DNA of 64,000 nt from Sphagnum magellanicum (Eukaryota; Streptophyta; Sphagnopsida; Sphagnales; Sphagnaceae): NCBI GenBank assembly GCA_021904315.1, contig CM038918.1, forward strand, positions 12,477,349-12,541,348. Reading direction: 5' to 3'. The position numbers were made by a program, and so were the translations under genes. Shown piece after piece: positions 60,831 to 64,000 of the stretch. Within the stretch, counting starts at the first letter, position 1, and every line of letters starts with the position of its first letter. Under the pieces are notes generated by a model. The model saw nothing but the letters and a program-made list of their open reading frames with translations, searched no databases and was not told the origin of the DNA.

Positions 60831-61850
60831 ATTTTTGACATGAGTAGAAGACAGTAAATTGAAATTTATTTTAAATAACATAATAAAAACATGGTGTTTT
60901 TTTTTGAGTTTATAGTGAAGTGATTACAAAATTTGAAAAATTTTGGCACAATAAAAGTAGATAACCAGTATGTTTGAAAATGATTAGTCAAATTAAGTTT
61001 AAACATACTTTGTCAAATTGAATTTAAACATACTTTTCCGTTAGAAGTTTTGATGTATTTTACTATAATATTTAAACATTGAAAACTTACAAGTACATTT
61101 TACAATTACATTATGTTGATAATGAAAAATATTGAATAATTCATCTACTTTCGCCTACTTGTACAAATTTGAACCTAAAAAGTAGGAAAAAAAGTACAAC
61201 AATTTTATTTTAAATATTTATTTGAATGCATATTAAATATGTGATTAATCAACATCATTGTGATAAAATTAAAGATTATCCTCGTGTTGATCATTAAAGT
61301 TTTAAAAAATCTACTTTCAATACATTAAAACTTGTTTATGGCTATTTGTTTTCTTTTGTGACAAGGAGTAAAAATTGTCTACTTTACCTTGCTGGCACCC
61401 AAGGTTTCCAGCTACGTGACACCCTTGCCCATCTTACTATTGGTGAAGGGTGAGGTCGACCTTTCCTATTAACTCCCCCATCATTTGAACTAGATGATGA
61501 ATCTAATGATCCATTCAACAAGTCTCTTCCTTTACCACATGGTAATGAATGACTATTTTGATATCATTTTGATATCATTGTGGTTGTATTCCATGAGTGG
61601 TTTACTTGCAACAATTGTCGTTTGGCATCTCCAACTTGCCTTTCAATAGCCTTACTTTCATAGTTGAAATAAACTTTGATTGTGGTCACAATTTCTATGT
61701 CACCTTGTGACAATATTAGTATGGGCCAAGAGGGGTTTATGATTCTTGCCCTAGGCACTTGGATCTTTACAAATATTGGGGTACATTTGTGGTCCCATTG
61801 TATACATAAAAGAACAACCCAACCTAAGTATCCACCCATTGAAAACACTT

Positions 61851-64000
61851 CATTAGTAGAAATCAACCAAAATGTAACCACTCCATTTGTGACTACATGC
61901 AACTTGTAATTGTTTGTGACTAGGTTTGAAAATATTTACAACTATAAGATCAAATTTCAACTATTTTGGTCATTTTTATAACTATGTTCCAACTATTGAG
62001 AACTTCATCATATTGGTTGGATGGTTTTGTAATTTATTTTCATCCATGAATACATTTATATGTCCCATAAGTTGCATTAACAACCAAATTATTTTCACCC
62101 TAAAGGTATTCTACAATGATTTAGAGGTATATTTTCATGTATGTATTAAAGCTATATTTATGATATATTACATATATCATAAAATTATGTTTGTATATAT
62201 ATTAATTATGCATATGTATATTTATTGTTCATACATTGAATCTGAAAATTAATATTTGACCTCTGAAAATTGTTCTTTTAAACCTAAAACTCAATTTTTT
62301 AGTTCTGAAAGTTATATTTGAATCTGAAATTTTTTATTTCAATTCTAAAAATCATTATTTCAATTCTGAATTTTTAAATTTAACTATTAAAAATTATTTC
62401 AATTGTAGAAATTTTTATTTGAATTTGAAAAGTTTTATTTGAGTTCTGAAAATTGTTGGTTGAATTCAAAAAAATTATTTGAATCTGAAAAGTGTTATTC
62501 CAATTCTGAAATTTTAAATTTCAAACCTAAAAATCAATATCTCAATTTTGAAATTTTTTATTTGAATTTGAAAATTGCTATTTCAATTCTGAAAACTAAA
62601 TTTGAACATGAAAGTTCATGTTTCAATTCTAAAAATTGTTATTTGAATTTCAAATTCTTTGTTGAATTCCGAAAATTGTTAGTTGAATTCAAAAATAACA
62701 TTTTGAATGTGAATTTTTTTATTCCAACTCTAAACGTAAAGGTAAATATTTCAATTTTGAAAAAAATTATTTGAATAAAAAAATGCTATTTGAATCCTGA
62801 AAATTAGATTTGAATATGAAAATTGCTTATTTGATTGTAAAAAAATAATTTGAATTTTATTTTCTTTAATTCTGAAAATTATTAGTTGAATTCAAAAAAA
62901 ATATTGGAATCTGAATATTGTTATTCCAATTCTGAATTTTAAAAATTTAAACCAAAAAGTCAATATTTCAATTCTGAAATTGGTATTTGAATATGAAATT
63001 TGGTATTTCAATTCATTAAAAAATATTTAAATTTGAAAAAAACATGAATCTGAAATTTTTTATTTCAATTATTTGAATTTGAAATTTGTTATTTGAACCT
63101 GAAATTTTATTTTTCAATTTTGATTTTTTTAATTCCAAAAAACGTATTTGATTTGAAAATTGAGATTTGAGTTTTGAATTATTATTTTTGAATCTAAAAA
63201 TTAATATTTCAAGTCAGAAAATTATTCATTGAGTCTAAAAATGGACATTTGACTTTTGAATATTTTTATTTGATTCCAAAAATTGAGAATAATAACGATA
63301 ACAAATGAGATAGTAAGAAAAATAATAATGACAAATTAGGTAGTGTAAGCTAGCCACTTGTTACAATAATAATTTAATAAATAATTCGTTATTTTTATTA
63401 TTAAAATTTAGTAATACTATAATAAAGTATATAAATGTAATTGATCCATATTATATTGTAATATAATGACATGAATTATTATATATATATATATATTATA
63501 TTACTATTTAAAATATTTAATATTATAATTATAAGTAACTAGAACAAATGAGATAATAAAAATATTATTATTATATTATTACTTATTAATTTTTGTTACT
63601 TATAATAATTGATATAGTTAATGGATAAACTAATTTAGTATAGTATGGATATTAGATGGTAGTTGCAAATAACTTGGGACTAAGTTGGTGACACTTGCAA
63701 CCACAATGTTTAACGCATATTTTTTGCCTTTCATTCTTTTCATGTGTAATATATAAATAAGTGCACTATAATTGTTCAAAGTGCAAATGTCATTCAAGGG
63801 ATGAACCAAATTTAAAAAATCAACCCTAAAGGCTAAAACCCAAAATAAAATTAGGATTTTCTTAAATTTATTTCATTAACCTAAGCCTATCTACTTACTT
63901 TAGGCCTAGACCCTCATTACCTATCTACATGTTGACATCCTATTGACCTTAAATTAAACAATCCAAAATTAATTAGTTAATTGAAAATTTTAAATATGAA
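61851..64000. mobile_element. Second CACTA-like element of the same family, truncated by the window edge
   Basis: Begins CATTAGTAGAAATCAACC-AAAATGTAACCACT, matching the start of the 56322 element apart from a C-to-T change in the terminal CACTA. Near 63345 the words ...AGCTAGCCACTTGTTACAATAATAATT match the interior repeats of the first copy. Near 63800-63850 GGGATGAACCAAATT...AACCCAAAATAAAATTA matches sequence about 350 bp before the end of the first copy. So the right end should lie just past base 64000. Confidence 0.65.
62230..63290. repeat. TCTGAAAATT-type short-unit array, ~1.06 kb
   Basis: Dozens of imperfect copies of a roughly 22-30-bp unit, (T)TTGAATTCTGAAAATTG-TTATT. A 111-codon + frame across it (62439-62774) is Asn/Phe/Lys/Ser/Leu-rich because of the repeat and is not a gene. 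It lies inside the second CACTA copy. Confidence 0.85.

Larger units (their letters stand above)
53300..61850 (-). mobile_element. Decayed Ty3/gypsy LTR retrotransposon, split by a CACTA element
   Basis: Domains appear on the - strand in gag-protease-RT-RNase H-integrase order from right to left, the Ty3/gypsy order. Many stops and frameshifts make it non-functional. The coding parts are listed separately. The outer limits and LTRs are not resolved; 61.0-61.85 kb probably contains its 5' leader or more gag. Confidence 0.75.

Noticed and set aside
62439..62774. 111-codon open frame near the right end
   Set aside because: It is a translation of a degenerate short-unit array and has no domain.

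Overview
The window is nuclear DNA from a land plant with a large, transposon-rich genome. Three spliced genes, all on the + strand, sit in long AT-rich intergenic stretches full of decayed transposons and tandem repeats. The gene families are plant types, the introns are U-rich and run from about 0.1 to 1.3 kb, and the transposons are the plant classes hAT, CACTA and Ty3/gypsy. A gymnosperm or fern-like genome would fit, but I cannot fix the species from sequence alone.

Genes. (1) 103-7707 is the 3' two thirds of an importin-beta of the importin-7/8 type (SAD2-like), 14 exons, 5' end outside the window. (2) 33198-36242 is a six-exon gene for a ~356-residue, charged, coiled-coil protein of a plant-conserved family with no function I can name. 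A 24-codon upstream ORF ending in an Asp run lies in its leader. (3) 41791-47440 is a complete seven-exon mitochondrial carrier family gene, ~366 residues, with one intron that must use a GC donor. The three genes look like independent transcription units. I see no operon-like or pathway link between them.

Transposon layers. 15.9-23.5 kb holds a decayed hAT element (hAT-A, DUF4371-like type) split by a second decayed hAT (hAT-B, about 16.75-20.96 kb). A degenerate ~70-bp tandem array also lies inside hAT-A. 53.3-61.8 kb is a decayed Ty3/gypsy element on the - strand (gag, protease, RT, RNase H, integrase). It is split within the protease region by a 3,191-bp CACTA-like element (56322-59512) with a perfect 3-bp target duplication, GTT. 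A second copy of that CACTA family starts near 61851 and runs off the right edge.

Other structure. There are tandem arrays at 10.07-10.65, 17.2-17.9, 22.05-22.9, 30.6-31.26, 39.4-40.04 and 62.2-63.3 kb. Several strong foldbacks lie in introns or flanks, most notably a 44-bp stem in a SAD2-like intron whose only non-Watson-Crick pairs are G-U in the sense RNA. I found no tRNA, rRNA or CRISPR. I do not see a clearly new multi-gene system; the best leads are the intronic foldbacks, the clean nested CACTA and the uncharacterised coiled-coil gene.
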